DNA of 64,000 bases from positions 31,417,935 to 31,481,934 of the forward strand of contig CM072919.1 in the NCBI GenBank assembly GCA_037013685.1, read 5' to 3'. Both the position numbers and the translations under genes were made by a program. This stretch comes from Acridotheres tristis (taxonomy: Eukaryota; Chordata; Aves; Passeriformes; Sturnidae). A model generated the notes under the pieces. It ran no database searches, was not told the origin of the DNA, and saw nothing but the letters and a program-made list of their open reading frames with translations. Position 1 is the first letter of the stretch, and every line of letters begins with the position of its first letter. Below are positions 12,624 to 22,700 of this stretch, piece by piece.

Positions 12624-13893
12624 ATCTCTGTAATATTATGAGGAAATTATGCTGTGTTTCACAGCTGCACAATCCAGTTACATCATTGACACAATGGGGT
12701 TGTCTTTTGGCTTCTCAGGAGCTCAGAGGGTGGGTTGGAAGAAACTTGTACCCCTCTGACTTGTGCTTGGAAACAGAAGGCTATGGTCTGCAGGATAGGT
12801 AGAACAGCTGCTATTACAGAAGTTGGCAGCAGTCACAGCGTTTGATTTACATGTTCAACCATGTAAAATCAGCTGAAAATTATGTAGCTGGATTCAGATG
12901 GCCAAATAATGAGGGTGTTTGTGTTGCTCAGCATTTTCTTTTCATTACAGTCTTTACTGTCTAGCTTCAAAATATCCTGTAGGTTAGAGGATGGTACACA
13001 GAAGACTGGGTTTCAGAATAACAAAATAATATGCTGTTAAAATAGTGGACCAGAAGTAACTTGTCACAAATGGGATATGAAATGACTTTTCAAAGAGGTT
13101 TGTATTTGAGCCACAAAAGTTCCTCCAATGATTCTGGCAGTCCTACATGGACAAAGTAGTTTCAAGAAAGAAAAATTTTGTCATTTCTGAAATTTGGGGG
13201 GGGGGGCGGGGAATGGAAATTTGGAATTAATTTAGTAACATTTTCTGTTCACTAAAATAATTTTTCATTTTGTTGTCAACCACAATGGTTTTTTGTATTT
13301 GCATAAAATATAATCCTTTCAAAAAAAATCAGTATAGCAGTGCCATGCCATTTTTAATTCTCCATGCCTATGTTGGCCTTGAGAGTGGATAAACATGCCA
13401 CTTCCATTATGTGACCACTATTTTTGACAGTGAAGTATCATCAAATCAAATGTTAATGCCTCTCATGTTCTTTTCATTATACACGCTTATTTTCATGACA
13501 AAGAGTGTAAAGGGGAACAGAAAATGGTACAAAATTTGTATGTTCTCCTGACAATCTGGAGACAGCATTGCATGATCTTACACAGAAGGCACAGCTGGGG
13601 ACTTTGACAACTACAAGTACAGAGCTGCTTCTTCTACTAAGTTCAAAATATTTTCCATGTAGTTTTGTTCATAAATCCATAGATACATGTGTATTCATGG
13701 GTTTCTGTTTGGGTATGTGTGGCCACCCTGCATAAGGTAGCCAGAATAATATTTTATGTTTAAACTACACTTGATTTTTAAGCCCAAGCTATGCTGATTT
13801 CGCTTCTAAGGGCTTTGGCTTGTAAAATTTTCCAAACCTTAGTGATAATGCCTGAGAGAAGGGGTAGAATATAAAAGTACATAGACAGATAGT
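12624..13893. other. Intergenic, no gene seen
   Basis: AT-rich, with a short G run near 13195-13207. Nothing else recognised. Confidence 0.55.
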
Positions 13894-14295
13894 TGTCATG
13901 GTTTAGGAATGGTATTCTCCAATTTATGTTCCTACCACTCTCAACTATGCTCTGCTCACTTACTCTCTCCTCCCCTCACAGTGGGATGGAGCGGAGAATT
14001 GGAGGCACAAAAGATAAAGATCATAGGCTAAGAACATTTTACTGGAAACATTAATAAGATAAGAAAATAAATGATAAGAGCAACAAAACTAATAAGAGTG
14101 TACAAGAAGTGAATGATCCATATGCAAGTTCTCATCCCAATAATACTTAACTACTCTCTAGCATGCTACCTGAACCAAGAGGGTTCCCTGTCAATGAAAA
14201 AATTGCATGAGTTGGTATAGAATAACATCTAGGTCTAGCAATGCCACCTCCTGGCTACTGAAAAAATTAACCATGTCCTGACCAGAATCAGAAAA
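13894..14295 (-). mobile_element. 3' LTR of the ERVL-type provirus
   Basis: On the plus strand it starts TGTCATGGTTTAGGAATGG and ends in a degraded AGAATCAGAAAA, so on the minus strand the 3' terminus is CCTAAACCATGACA, the usual ending of bird ERVL LTRs. Blocks shared with the LTR remnant at 19505-19735 include the CAACAAAACTAATAA stretch and the GAAAAAATTAACC stretch. Confidence 0.75.
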
Positions 14296-14346
14296 TTATC
14301 CACCCCTATTTTCTATACCATGGCCAGATCCTATACCTTCCAATTA

Positions 14347-14428
14347 TATACATAAATTTATATACGTACACACATACATACACACACACACACACACACA
14401 TATATATTTATATGTATATATATATATA
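14347..14428 (+). repeat. CA/TA microsatellite
   Basis: A run of about eleven CA units is flanked by TA and TACA motifs. Similar CATACATA/TATATA sequence resumes after the inserted LTR (about 15030-15060), showing that the LTR landed inside the microsatellite. Confidence 0.8.
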
Positions 14429-15020
14429 TGTGGAGGCCGATAAGCCTGCCGTGACTCTGGCCACACCTCTTCTCTTGAGGGATGTCCCTTGAATGGGCAG
14501 TGATTAGCTTATCTCAACCCTCCCCTGGAGAGATGCCCCTTAGGTGGGCACATTCTCCCTTGTGATGGTGAGCAATCCAAAAGAATCCCAAAGGCTTCAG
14601 TTATCCCTCCATGCCTTAGTGCCCATGATAATCCTTTGTAACCCATTGGTCTTTCTCCCTTTGGTACCACCCTTGCTTTCCCCCATAAAAACCCCAGCAT
14701 CTGCCCAGTTCAGCATGGAGCCATTGTCTGTGGCCTCCTTCACAGAGCTGCTGGATAATAAAGGAATCTCTGTGGAATTGCCATACGATGCTCCTGTCTC
14801 TCTGTCCCTGAGTTGGCCTGGGATAGCCTCTCAAGCAGAGCTGGAATTGCTGAGCTGAAACCACTGAGAGCTGATCACTTGCAGCCTCTGGCTGCAGCTT
14901 GCTGAGGTTTATCTGGCGGCTAGGAGACCTGTCCCTTAGAAGGCAGTCCCTTGCTGGACTCTCTCTGGGAAGGTTGTGGCTTTCCAGGTCGGAGTAACGG
15001 ACTCCCATGGACCCCCCCTA
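14429..15020 (+). mobile_element. Class I-type solo LTR inserted in the ERVL provirus
   Basis: It begins TGTGGAGGCC at 14429. A TATA-like box (CCCCATAAAAACCCC, about 14681-14695) is followed some 70 bases later by a poly(A) signal (AATAAA, 14757-14762), then a long U5. This promoter layout is typical of gammaretrovirus-like LTRs. No internal sequence of its own follows, so it is a solo LTR. Its orientation is opposite to the surrounding provirus. The right edge is uncertain (15010-15030), and the microsatellite context hides any target duplication. A 104-codon frame at 14544-14858 lies wholly inside the LTR and has no coding signature. Confidence 0.65.
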
Positions 15021-15329
15021 GCCACCTACACATACATAAGCATGTATATATACCCACACAAGCACAGGTATAATTTCCATAGTCAGTGGCTGTCCTTCCA
15101 AGATGTCCGTGGAGTTCATTTAGTCCATGACTGTGATTTCTATCTGTCCTAGATGTGTTCCAGGGCTGGAGTGCTGGTGTGCTGTCAGCTGGTTCCAAGC
15201 TGCATCAAAGACTGAAAACTGATGTACTTGGCACAGTCCATACTCATTGTCCATGGTTGTTACAGCACACAGTGGCAAAGTCATTCATCAAACAGTATTA
15301 TACAATGAAACATTACAGACTGTTCTCAC
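15021..15329 (-). other. 3' internal untranslated part of the ERVL provirus
   Basis: Sequence between the end of the integrase relic and the inserted LTR. I see no env-like frame, in keeping with ERVL elements, which usually lack env. Part of the CATACATA/TATATA microsatellite remains at its left end. Confidence 0.45.
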
Positions 15330-16020
15330 TCAAGAGTCAAATCCCCTTGAGGTGCACAGGGTTTCCCTGTCACTCTGCATTACCCACCAAATGCACCCAC
15401 ATCCTTGCTTTCGTTGGAAGCAAGACTAAGCTACTTTATTCCCTAACACATTCCTGTATATACCACAAGGACTTTATCCCCTTCTGTGGTACATGGAGGT
15501 TTTGATTCGACAGGGCCAGCTCTATTGGTAGAGCCTCTAGTGTTAACAAACCAGGTGACCTACACCAAATGTAGTTTGAAGGTCGTCCCACCCCTTCCTT
15601 TAAAAGTGGTTTCTAACAGTCCATTTCACTGTTGAATTTTCCCAGAGGTTGGTACATGACAGGGAATATGATACCCACTCAATACAGGGGCTGTACCTGC
15701 TTGGCCTGCTTGATCACAGCGCATGTTTCACAGCAATAGATCACCTTGGAAATAATATCCATCATTAAATCCATCCCATCTGTATAGTTACATCTCTTCC
15801 CTGATGGTCTGAGGCATCATAGGCCCACCAACCAGAAATAATTCACCCTTATGCTGCCAGTCCAGATCCTGAGACACTTTAATCTTGGCAGCCCAATCCA
15901 CCTGTCCATTCTTGAAATGTGCTTCAGTAGCCCAACTCCTGGGTGTGTGTGCATCTATTCGATATACTTTTACAGCCAGCATCTATAACTGAGCAACAAT
16001 GTCTTATCAAAATTTAGCAG
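15330..16020 (-). pseudogene. ERVL integrase relic with catalytic core deleted
   Basis: Read on the minus strand, the N-terminal part (15982-15740) has the QHKGELFL and zinc-finger region, ending with the CxxC pair CETC near 15730. About 15 residues later, after a stop near 15675, the sequence passes straight into the post-core region (SGKIERYNG-like segment near 15640) and then NTRGSTNRAGP near 15535. The C-terminal segment with WVHLVGNAE lies near 15390. In a normal integrase more than 100 residues carrying the first two catalytic acidic residues lie between these blocks, so the core has been deleted. Stops are also present. The protein would have joined viral DNA to the host genome; this copy cannot. 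Confidence 0.75.
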
Positions 16021-16678
16021 CCCAGCTGGGCTGGGGAATGATGCCTTGAAGGGGAGAATGATGCCTTAGGATTTAGCTGTTATATTTTTCAGATCCTGTA
16101 CTGCTTTAGTGCATAATTCTAAAACTCCATAGCCTGTCAGCTACTGTTCTCCCATTTTATTCAGACAAAACAATTCCTCTCTAGGTCTGGGACTCAAGGA
16201 CACGCTTCTGTCTCAGGCCCCGAAAAGTAGAAACAAAAGTGAGTTAGAGGTCAAGAACAAACTGGGGGTATATGACTTCATTAACTGAAGCTGTAATTGC
16301 AGGATTAACCCCTGATAAGTAAATAGACCAAATTCATAATTGTCTGAAAAACTTGTGACCATTGTCCATCTTGGGTGCTGCCCCTCTCAGAGGCTTTTGA
16401 CTGACAAAGGTAGAGGCTTTTAACTGCCTTTAATAAATACCCATTTTTATTCTCTCTTAATCCTGTCTAGCCTCTGTTTTAGGTAGCCACTCCAAGGCAT
16501 CAGGTTTACTTCTGTTCTGCCAATTGGTCTTTTATCCATTAGTGTATCTGAAAGCTAGATGGCTTTTAGCTCGCTGAAACCTGACTTGATCCACCCTGTC
16601 CCTCAATAACTTCTGTGACTTGCCACATAAGTCTCCATACAGCAGCTTTTTATTTTCAGTGTAGCCCTACAGGAATCA
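16021..16678 (-). pseudogene. ERVL pol, poorly recognisable RNase H to integrase spacer
   Basis: This interval joins the RNase H and integrase relics of the same provirus. No frame stays open, and I recognised no motif in it, though length and position fit the spacer between the two domains. Confidence 0.4.
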
Positions 16679-17000
16679 TCAGTGAGGAGAGCGCAATATT
16701 TTTAACTTTCTGGTAGCTTCACCTTCAGGCTGGTTCATTATGACTTCCAGGATCTCTGGGTAATTTAGGGTTCCTGTATGAATTTGCTTTGTGATAAGCA
16801 AAATCCAGTTACTCCACATAGCATCAGTGAAATAATGTGGCGAAGGGGTTTTCCCTATGAGCATCCAGTCCAGCACTGGCAGTCAGAGTTCTAGGAGGAG
16901 CTGTGCTTCAGTACCTATCACTTCTGAAGCACCTAGTGTTCCTTGATAGACTCCCAGGATCTCTTTCCCAGCAGTCCTCAAATCTTTTGTATTCTTAATT
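16679..17000 (-). pseudogene. ERVL RNase H / tether region relic
   Basis: Two overlapping minus-strand frames carry the expected order of blocks: ASEVIGTEAQLLLE near 16920 and, after a frameshift, the segment ending PEILEVIMNQPEGEA near 16720. These match the region between RT and integrase in bird ERVL-type elements. Frameshifts and stops separate the blocks. Confidence 0.7.
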
Positions 17001-17960
17001 GCAGAACCCCAGGGGCTGTCCTTGAGTCTCCCTGGGTACTTTCTGCTAGAGGTTCTAGGAAGGACCATTCTTCTCAGCTGCACTGTAAAGCACATTTTTT
17101 GCTTCCTGCCCTGTCCTGACTGGTTCCAGGGGTACTGCATGAACAATCTCCTGTTTGATTTGTTCAAACCTTTGTTGTTGTTCAGGACTCCACTTGAAAC
17201 CATTCTTCTTCTGTGTCACATGATAGAGAGGATCTACAATTGAATTGTAATCTGGAATATGCATCCTCCAAAAACCCACAGTGAATAGGAAGGCCTGTGT
17301 TTCCTTTTTGTTGCTTGGTGGGGACAAGGCTGCTATTTTGTTGAACACATCCATTGGAAACTGACAGTATCCATCTTGCCATTTGACTCCTGAAAACTCA
17401 GTTTCCTTACTTATTTGACCTATATGTTATGGCAAAACTGGCTGTTAGGATGTTTTGGATTATCTCCTTGCCTTTCTCAAAAACTCTGTCTGCTGTTCCC
17501 TCATATGATGATGTCATCGATGCACTGCGTTTTAGAGCCTCATCCTTTTCCAGTGCAATCTGGATCAGCCCAAGGCAAATAATGGGGCTGCGTTTCCACC
17601 CCTGGGGCAGTAAGTACTGCATGCCAGGTGTACTGCATGCCCCTCCAGATGAAAGTACTCTAGCCTGCACTCTGCTGCTAAAGACATGGGAAAAAACACA
17701 TTTGCAATGTCCGTGATAGCACCACTTTTCTGCCTTGGACTCCAGCTCATACTGAAGTTCACCATGTCTGGCACAGCAGCATTCAGTGGTGATGTGACTT
17801 TCTTCAGACCACAGTAGTCCACTGTCAGTCTCCAGTGCATTTACACACTGGCCATATGGGACTACTAAACAGTGAGAAAGTCTTGCTGACCACCTCTGAC
17901 TCTCCAAAAATCGTCTCATGGATGAGAATCACTGAATTCTGGTTGTGCAGTATTTTCTCC
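17001..17960 (-). pseudogene. ERVL reverse transcriptase relic
   Basis: Blocks of a retroviral RT run in order on the minus strand. WRLTVDYCGLKKVT lies near 17825, DIANVFF (around the first catalytic aspartate) near 17710, LPQGWK near 17600, and the active-site block near 17505-17520. There the usual aromatic residue before IDD is cysteine, and a stop replaces the tryptophan a few residues on. The thumb and connection part, with the ETQAFL and FWRMHIPDY blocks, is intact as a 99-codon frame at 17055-17354. At least two frameshifts and several stops divide the domain. It copied viral RNA into DNA when alive and is now dead. Confidence 0.85.
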
Positions 17961-18330
17961 AGTGCTCTGCTGTAGCAGCAATCAATACCTGTTGTTCTTT
18001 GACCATCAGCAGTCCCACCGCAGAAGGGTCCTCTGGGAGACCAAGTCCAGCTCTTTCATTTCCTGTGTCTACACAGCAGCTCTCCCAAAAGCCCAGCTCT
18101 GAGTCCTTGAAAAATGCAATACTGATATCATGCATGCCAAGGATGGACAGGGCCTCTGGGCCAGTCACAATGGGGTGTTTTTGCCATTCATTCCCAGTCA
18201 GGGTCACTTCAGCTTCCAGTACAGTCAGCTGTCCAGGTATACCCTTGTTATCCCAGAAACAGAGATATATTCTGCCCCTACATATCTTTGTGGTGTCAGG
18301 GTACGTTGAGCCATGGGGTCAACTAAAGCT
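17961..18330 (-). pseudogene. ERVL protease relic
   Basis: Just upstream of RT on the minus strand, a KALVD segment near 18330 aligns with the usual entry to the retroviral aspartic-protease active site. The residues after the aspartate read Pro-Met instead of the required Thr/Ser-Gly, so the catalytic triad is gone. The block NEWQKHPIVTGPEA near 18185-18140 is the protease-RT linker typical of this family. Confidence 0.6.
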
Positions 18331-19334
18331 TTACATTCTCATGGATCTGATGATCCAGGCCACTAGATCCACACTGTCTGATAGATGCAATTGTCCCTTT
18401 CCTCCACCTGGCTGGAGGCACAGCCTCTATAGCTCTGGTCATGGTACTCATTGCTATTTCCTTTAAATATGAACTGGAGATCCTTTCAAGAAGACTGAAA
18501 GTAACATCTTCCATTTTGTTCTGTCTGAGGACTTGTTCACTTGAAACTGGAATGGCATTTCCCCTTGAATTTCCTGTGGTGGCTGTTCTAAACTCACATA
18601 CCCACTCATGAGGTGGGTGTTCCATCCCACTTCCTCACATCCTCTCTGTGGTCACACAGCAAAATCCACAGGTTACCTTGTACTTTGTACTCTCTCTCTG
18701 GAGCAGACGGCTACCTGCTCCCAGTAGCAGAGACTCTGGTCCCTACTGGAGGGGCATAGGACATTTCCTCTCTAATATGCTGAAGTCTTTCATGTCTCTG
18801 CCATTTTGAACAGTCCTGCCACAGACAAGGTGCAGGTTGATAAGTAAAAAAAGATGGTCATCGTATTGCATCATATTGAGTTGGATAGTCACCTGAAGCA
18901 CTGTTTCTCCATGGTATTCCACCATCTTGGGTGTACTACTAGATCATCCTTGAGAGAATACCATTCAGAGACACCTTCAGAGGTTGAGTTTCTGTCCTCT
19001 TCTCCCATCCTGGGACAGGGATCCCTGCTGCTTGGCTTTACTACCATCAAATTTCATACCATGGGCCATGATATCCCACCTTTGGAGTAGTAGGTCAATA
19101 GGGGCTCACCTGACTGGCAGTGCAAACCTTTTCACATATCTCACAGCTCACTCACAAATAGGAATTGGTGATTTTCTCTGGCCCTGCCTCTCCTTCCTGT
19201 AGTGTGGGTCCTGCTTCCTCTTCATTCCTCACTATACAAATTGATTTGTTCTTAGGCTTCTTCTGTATAGAGCTATATGTAGACTGCTACCAGCACTGAT
19301 TGTTCCTCTGGTTTAGCTGAGTTTGAGCAGCCAT
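18331..19334 (-). pseudogene. ERVL gag relic
   Basis: A minus-strand ATG at 19334-19332 opens a frame beginning MAAQTQLNQ, followed by frame-broken segments including an acidic IVRNEEEAG stretch near 19230. A later part (18625-18323) leads into protease. The order gag, protease, pol and the distance from the 5' LTR fit. Gag would form the virus-like particle. Matches are weaker than for RT, since gag evolves fast, and the region is shortened and frame-broken. Confidence 0.6.
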
Positions 19335-19504
19335 GGTGCCTGTTTGTCTAATTTCCTCCTCCTTCCCCTGAGGGTGCTATCTAGTACTGAAATGTGGCCA
19401 CTAAGAAGTGGCCAGGGCCCAGTACACCACATTGAATTGCTCCTGTCTGGAGTTGCCACAGCATTCTCCTTGCAAAAATCTGTCACTTTATGAGGGTCCT
19501 GTAA

Positions 19505-19735
19505 GTTGCAACAAAACTAATAAAAGACAGTATAAGAAATTAACAATTCATTCACTTCCAACAATTCACTTCCAACATCATCCATCTGCTCTTTTTCTCA
19601 TGTTATCTGACACAGAAGGGACCTCCTCCTCTGTTCCCAGAAGATGACATTCTATGGTACAGAATCTCAAGGTCCCAGGCATGTCCACTCCTGGCAATTG
19701 TAAAAATTAACCTTGTGCTGGCCAGAAGCAGGACA
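19505..19735 (-). mobile_element. Partial 5' LTR of the ERVL-type provirus
   Basis: It shares CAACAAAACTAATAAAAG-like and TGGCAATTGTAAAAATTAACC-like blocks with the LTRs at 13894 and 4700 and ends GGCCAGAAGCAGGACA on the plus strand, which is the TGTCCTG start on the minus strand. The R/U5 half, which should lie below 19505 and end in CATGACA, is missing, so the primer binding site is also lost. A 13-base direct repeat (ACAATTCACTTCC-like, about 19540-19575) lies inside. Confidence 0.65.
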
Positions 19736-22700
19736 AGAGTGCAGGGCATCAGCTATCATCCAAGTCTTGTATTTAAAACTGCACTGGATCATATTGTTAT
19801 TATCATCATCATTGTCGATGGGTAGTTGATATTGGTATTGTTAAGGTATTTTTTAATCTATATTTTAATTTTTTTTTTAAGTCTTGGTTGTGTGGCTGGA
19901 ATATTATGATTTGCCATCCTCCACTTTTGCATCCTCCAGTTTTGCCTGGGAGCAAAGCCAGAAACAAAATAAATTGTAGTGTTGTACTTACCCTTTGTAA
20001 ATTAGGACCCTGCTTTGCAGATGTACTTCTGATTAATATGTTTTCCCATTCAAAACCTGAATTTGTATTTCTGAATAAAAAGCAATATGAAATACATAGC
20101 AGATGTATTGCAAGAAAATTTCCTTCATAATTTCCATTTCAGAAATTTCCTGGTCCATGTATACCTGTGGGGAAAAAAACAAACAGAAAACTAATTTAAA
20201 GCCCATAATAATCCTAAATTTTTGTGGCTGAGATATACTGGTAGAAGTTCCATTGCACTGAGCAGATATTTAAGGAATGCTTTTGAAAAGAAAAGATTGG
20301 AGAAACAAGAATCCTTCATATCTTTGAAACCCTACATCTCTGGTGCATATCTAAAAACTAGCTAATCTAGAACAGCTGAATGGATGTATGCAGTCAGCTG
20401 ATTTTGGGATATTTTGGAACTCACTATATGCTTCTCTCAAGGTAATATTAAAATTTAAATTTTATTATGAATTTATCATCAAATTTATTAAAAATTCCAT
20501 CCCTCACATAATTACTGTAAAGAAATATATTCTTCATTTTAAGGATGTTTAGGATTTTTTTTAATAGATTAAAAAATATCTTCAAAGATTTTTGATATTG
20601 TCAGATTTATCTAAAGAAGCTGAGTGATATTGAGTTCTAGAACATAAAATGCTTTTTATGACTGTGGTAAGTTTTCAGTTTTGATCAAGAGTATACTTTG
20701 AATGCGTATAAATTCAAATAGGAATGTCATAAACAGTAACAACATCAATTTAGACTGTAGTTTATCTAGAGCACCTCCACAGCCCTTAATAGAAGTGGAC
20801 AGACAACAACTCAAGAGTGAAATCCAGTTTTAGCTTAAATGAAGTTATTCTGCAGCTGTAAATGACTGTGCTTTAACTTCTCTGTGTTACCTAGCAAAGC
20901 AACATTTTATGAAAACCTTGGAGAACTGTGTAGATATCACATTCAGAATGTTAGTGGGAACAGAGTGGATGTCATTCTGAAATAGTTGTTGCTACTCTCC
21001 AGACTCTGGGAATCTTTCATTTAACGTAAAAAAGAATATGAGTCCCAAAGAGCTTCTGTGAGTACAGAGTATGGTATCAGAGAAAAAAAAAAAGGTGTAC
21101 ATTGAGTAAGATTAGGAATTGTCAGAAATGCTTTAGGGGAGAGTTAAAATAAAGAAATAAAACAATTTCTAGGTTGGGTGGAATATTTTGACACTGGGAC
21201 ATCCAAATATCAAGAAAAAATTTGGGGCTATTGGAACAAATCTTAACCACACTTTCCTTTCTTTCATTTCTGATACCAAACATCTCTTAAAAATATATTA
21301 AGGTGTTGATAAATTGCAGTGTGTTTGGGTGTCCAAATTTATAACTCTCTCCACCAAAAGGTGAATTTGCCAAACAGTAATGAAGTTCAAGACACAAGAT
21401 TTAAATTTCCTCAGAGCCAAATGAAGACAAAAATTATTCTTTTTGAGACCTGAAAGGACAAGCATTAGATCAAAGAGGTTTTTTGCATAGAATTGATGGG
21501 AAAGGAGAGAGCTGGCTTAGAGTTTGTGATCAGTAAACCAGGAATATGATGAGTCATAATGTCACAGCAGATTTCAGATAGTGACACCTATAGAAAATGA
21601 AAGCCAAAGTGAAAAAATGGCAAGCAAATATAAAGAACACATCTTAATAGCTCTGAAAAAACAAGTGTTACACCATGGCCCTACACAAGGGGAATGAAAT
21701 AGGAAGATGTGTTACAGTAACATAATGCATTGCAAAATATATCTTCAGCCTATTAATAAATCAGAAAAACACAGATAAGTTGTCTTAAGAGTCTAATAAA
21801 AAGATACACTTTGTTTTTATAAATCTGGCAAAATTGTTTTCTAAAAGCTTTTGGTTTTGTGGTTGGTCGAGCGAGACAAAGGTGTGCATGTGTGTGGGCT
21901 CTTTGCTGCGTTTTTAATACTCTGATCGTGGCTTTGGTGTTTCTGGATGAATGTGATACCACAGAAACATATGATGTGTGTTCTGTATCATTTCATGCAT
22001 TAGGTGTATGGGTTGTGGTTGTTGCTTGAGTTCCCATGGTTATTTAGTGAGGAAGTGGTGTATAATTCCTGACAGTGAGGTAGTTTATCTAGTTACTTTA
22101 AAGAAAGCTCACATTTCAAAATGTTTCTTGTAAGATTATTGCAAAATTGAAAAACAATTGGCAAGGATATCAGTTCTTGTTACCAGTTGCCCAGCAAATG
22201 TAAAAACACTAACAATTGTCACAGGAAGCAATAATTTCAATGACAAATTTTAAAGCTGTTTATTTGGTGTGTTAAGTAATATATTTTTGATCAAAGATAA
22301 AGAATTCTAAAGTTCCATTTGTTTTGTTGCAGAGGAAAAAGGAAATTGCTATTCCCTGGAGGCTGACATACCTTGTAAAGCAATCTGTCTTCAAACCCGG
22401 AATGAAAGAGAACCCAAACAAAAATTATCTGAGTTATGTGACAAGCCCCTTGAGATGCTGGTAGTTGTTCTCTACTGTTGAGGACCACAGATGTCTCATA
22501 TTGTGGGTCATGTAGAGAATTTTCTGGGGTTTGTTGAGTGTTTTTTTTTAAAGTATTATGAAAAAGAAATTATGTTGCCAGATGGTTACAATTGTTTGAA
22601 AATACAATACTGTCCACTCCCTGCAGCTCCATTTCAGTAAAAGGTATTACTTAAAAATCTTCATCTGTGCCTGGGGTCAACACTGATAGATATTAATACG

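Larger units (their letters stand above)
13894..19735 (-). mobile_element. ERVL-type provirus, decayed and nested
   Basis: An almost end-to-end provirus on the minus strand: partial 5' LTR (19505-19735), gag relic, protease-RT-RNase H-integrase relic, and 3' LTR (13894-14295). The bases outside the two LTRs are ATAGT (13889-13893) and AGAGT (19736-19740), a 5-bp target duplication with one mismatch, the size known for ERVL and class I elements. Both LTRs belong to the family of the solo LTR at 4700-5151. A different LTR and a microsatellite lie inside the 3' internal region. The element is old: every reading frame is broken and two key enzyme sites are lost or deleted. Confidence 0.8.
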
